Source: Burkholderiaceae bacterium (GTDB lineage Bacteria > Pseudomonadota > Gammaproteobacteria > Burkholderiales > Burkholderiaceae). From it: a stretch of 7,314 bases of DNA. The notes under the pieces were generated by a model. The model had not been told where the DNA came from. It searched no databases and saw only the letters and a program-made list of their open reading frames with translations. Positions 6,608 through 7,314 of this stretch are shown one piece after another. Position 1 is the first letter of the stretch. Every line of letters starts with the position of its first letter. Position numbers and translations under genes: made by a program. Where the stretch lies: assembly GCA_023253905.1 (NCBI GenBank), contig JALREG010000155.1, positions 1 to 7,314 of the forward strand, given 5' to 3'.

Positions 6608-6868
6608 ATGGTTGTGATCCGTCTTTCCCGTGGCGGCGCCAAGAAGCGTCCGTTCTACAACATCGTTGCGACCGACCGCCAGAACCGCCGAGATGGCCGG
6701 TTTATCGAGCGCATCGGCTTCTATAACCCGATCGCCGCGGGCAAAGACATCCCGGTTCGCATCGAAATGGCCCGCATTGAGCATTGGGTTAGCCATGGCG
6801 CACAGGTGTCGCCTGCGGTTCAGCGCCTCATCAAGATGCAGGCTGCCAGCGCTCCCGCAGCCGCCTGA
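6608..6868 (+). CDS. rpsP: 30S ribosomal protein S16
   Basis: An 86-residue S16 protein of normal length. S16 binds 16S rRNA early in small-subunit assembly. The family opening [20 protein letters not shown], the [19 protein letters not shown] segment (23-41) and the [16 protein letters not shown] segment (61-76) leave no doubt. ATG 6608 is chosen because AAGGA (6595-6599) stands 8 bases upstream; the frame is open further upstream to 6551, but that would overlap the promoter. The C-terminal tail is a short alanine-rich stretch (QAASAPAAA), common in this lineage. It is the first gene of the conserved rpsP-rimM-trmD-rplS operon. Confidence 0.98.
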   Translation: MVVIRLSRGGAKKRPFYNIVATDRQNRRDGRFIERIGFYNPIAAGKDIPVRIEMARIEHWVSHGAQVSPAVQRLIKMQAASAPAAA

Positions 6869-6946
6869 GCCTCGCGTGCGCTGCCGGCCGGGGCGCCTCG
6901 TTAAGCGCCTGGCCTCGCTCCGATTCGATCCTCAGCCGGCGAATTC

Positions 6947-7314
6947 GTGAGCCCGACCTCACCTGACCGCGAGGTTCCAACTGCCGGGACCTCATCCGTG
7001 ATGCCCGCCGACACCATTGCAGTGGGGCGGGTGCGCGGCGCATGGGGGATCGCCGGTAGCTTCAAGGTTGAGCCGTTCAATTCGCTGCATGACTCTGTGC
7101 TGCGTTCGGCCCGGCGCTGGTGGCTGGTGTCGGCGCCAGAGCGCGTGACGGGTGTGCGAGCGGGGTCACCTGCAGAGGCTATTGCCCGTGAGTACCGAAT
7201 CACCCGCTGTCGAATCCATAGCGATGCGCTCGTTGCGCAGGCCCAGGGGGTGTCGGATCGGACTGCGGCCGAAGCGTTAAAGGGGCTTGAGGTGCATGTC
7301 AGTCGCGCCGAGTT
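6947..7314 (+). CDS. rimM: Ribosome maturation factor RimM, N-terminal part (cut by window edge)
   Basis: About 122 codons of rimM are visible, running off the right edge. RimM helps mature the 30S head and works with S19; its place after rpsP is nearly universal in proteobacteria. Counting from GTG 6947, DTIAVGRVRGAWGIAGSFKVEPF (22-44) is the RimM barrel opening, RRWWL (55-59) is a family mark, and VSDRTAAEALKGLEVHVSRAE (102-122) is the conserved end of the first domain. The start is uncertain. GTG 6947 adds an 18-residue polar extension of the kind often seen in betaproteobacterial RimM. ATG 7001 would begin MPADTIAVGR and is an equally possible start. Neither has a strong ribosome binding site. 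The gap from the rpsP stop to GTG 6947 is 78 bases, with no clear terminator. Confidence 0.93.
   Translation, partial: MSPTSPDREVPTAGTSSVMPADTIAVGRVRGAWGIAGSFKVEPFNSLHDSVLRSARRWWLVSAPERVTGVRAGSPAEAIAREYRITRCRIHSDALVAQAQGVSDRTAAEALKGLEVHVSRAE

Noticed and set aside
6869..6946. Possible hairpin between rpsP and rimM (GGCGC/GCGCC)
   Set aside because: A 5-bp stem with a long loop and no T-run; not distinguishable from GC-rich background.
1..7314. tRNA genes, CRISPR arrays, insertion sequences, toxin-antitoxin or phage genes
   Set aside because: No repeat-spacer pattern, transposase motifs, terminal inverted repeats or tRNA-like cloverleaf were seen; the window is almost fully covered by ordinary metabolic and housekeeping genes.

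Overview
The window is about 7.3 kb of high-GC bacterial chromosome with no mobile-element signature. Protein style points to a betaproteobacterium, probably Burkholderiales and perhaps Alcaligenaceae-like. Examples are the RpsP/RimM pair with a WW-containing RimM, the etfB-etfA-large acyl-CoA dehydrogenase cluster and the ECHDC3-like crotonase. This placement is inferred from protein character, not from a database search.

Layout, left to right. (1) Minus strand, 1-206: the 5' end of a secreted protein resembling the lytic murein transglycosylase MltB, cut by the window edge. (2) Plus strand, 324-1127: a crotonase-fold protein of the ECHDC3 type, with its own promoter that overlaps a perfect inverted repeat. 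(3) Minus strand, 1191-1859: a dienelactone-hydrolase-family protein, convergent with the crotonase and separated from it by a GC-rich hairpin. (4) A 328-base divergent intergenic region with a consensus TATAAT box and a long imperfect dyad. (5) Plus strand, 2188-5786: etfB, etfA and a 600-residue acyl-CoA dehydrogenase, an apparent operon. (6) Minus strand, 5803-6333: a carboxymuconolactone-decarboxylase-like protein without the AhpD CxxC. (7) Plus strand, from 6608: rpsP and the start of rimM, the head of the usual rpsP-rimM-trmD-rplS ribosome and tRNA modification operon.

The middle of the window is metabolically coherent. The acyl-CoA dehydrogenase oxidises an acyl-CoA, and ETF (EtfA plus EtfB) collects the electrons for the respiratory chain through ETF:ubiquinone oxidoreductase, which is not in the window. 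The crotonase, DLH and CMD proteins are probably accessory carbon-metabolism enzymes with unknown substrates. The flanks (MltB-like, RpsP/RimM) are housekeeping genes, so this looks like a stable core region.

I found no convincing new multi-gene system. The observations most worth a second look are the crotonase that lacks both catalytic glutamates, and the two inverted repeats placed on the promoters of the crotonase and of the etfBA-dehydrogenase operon.
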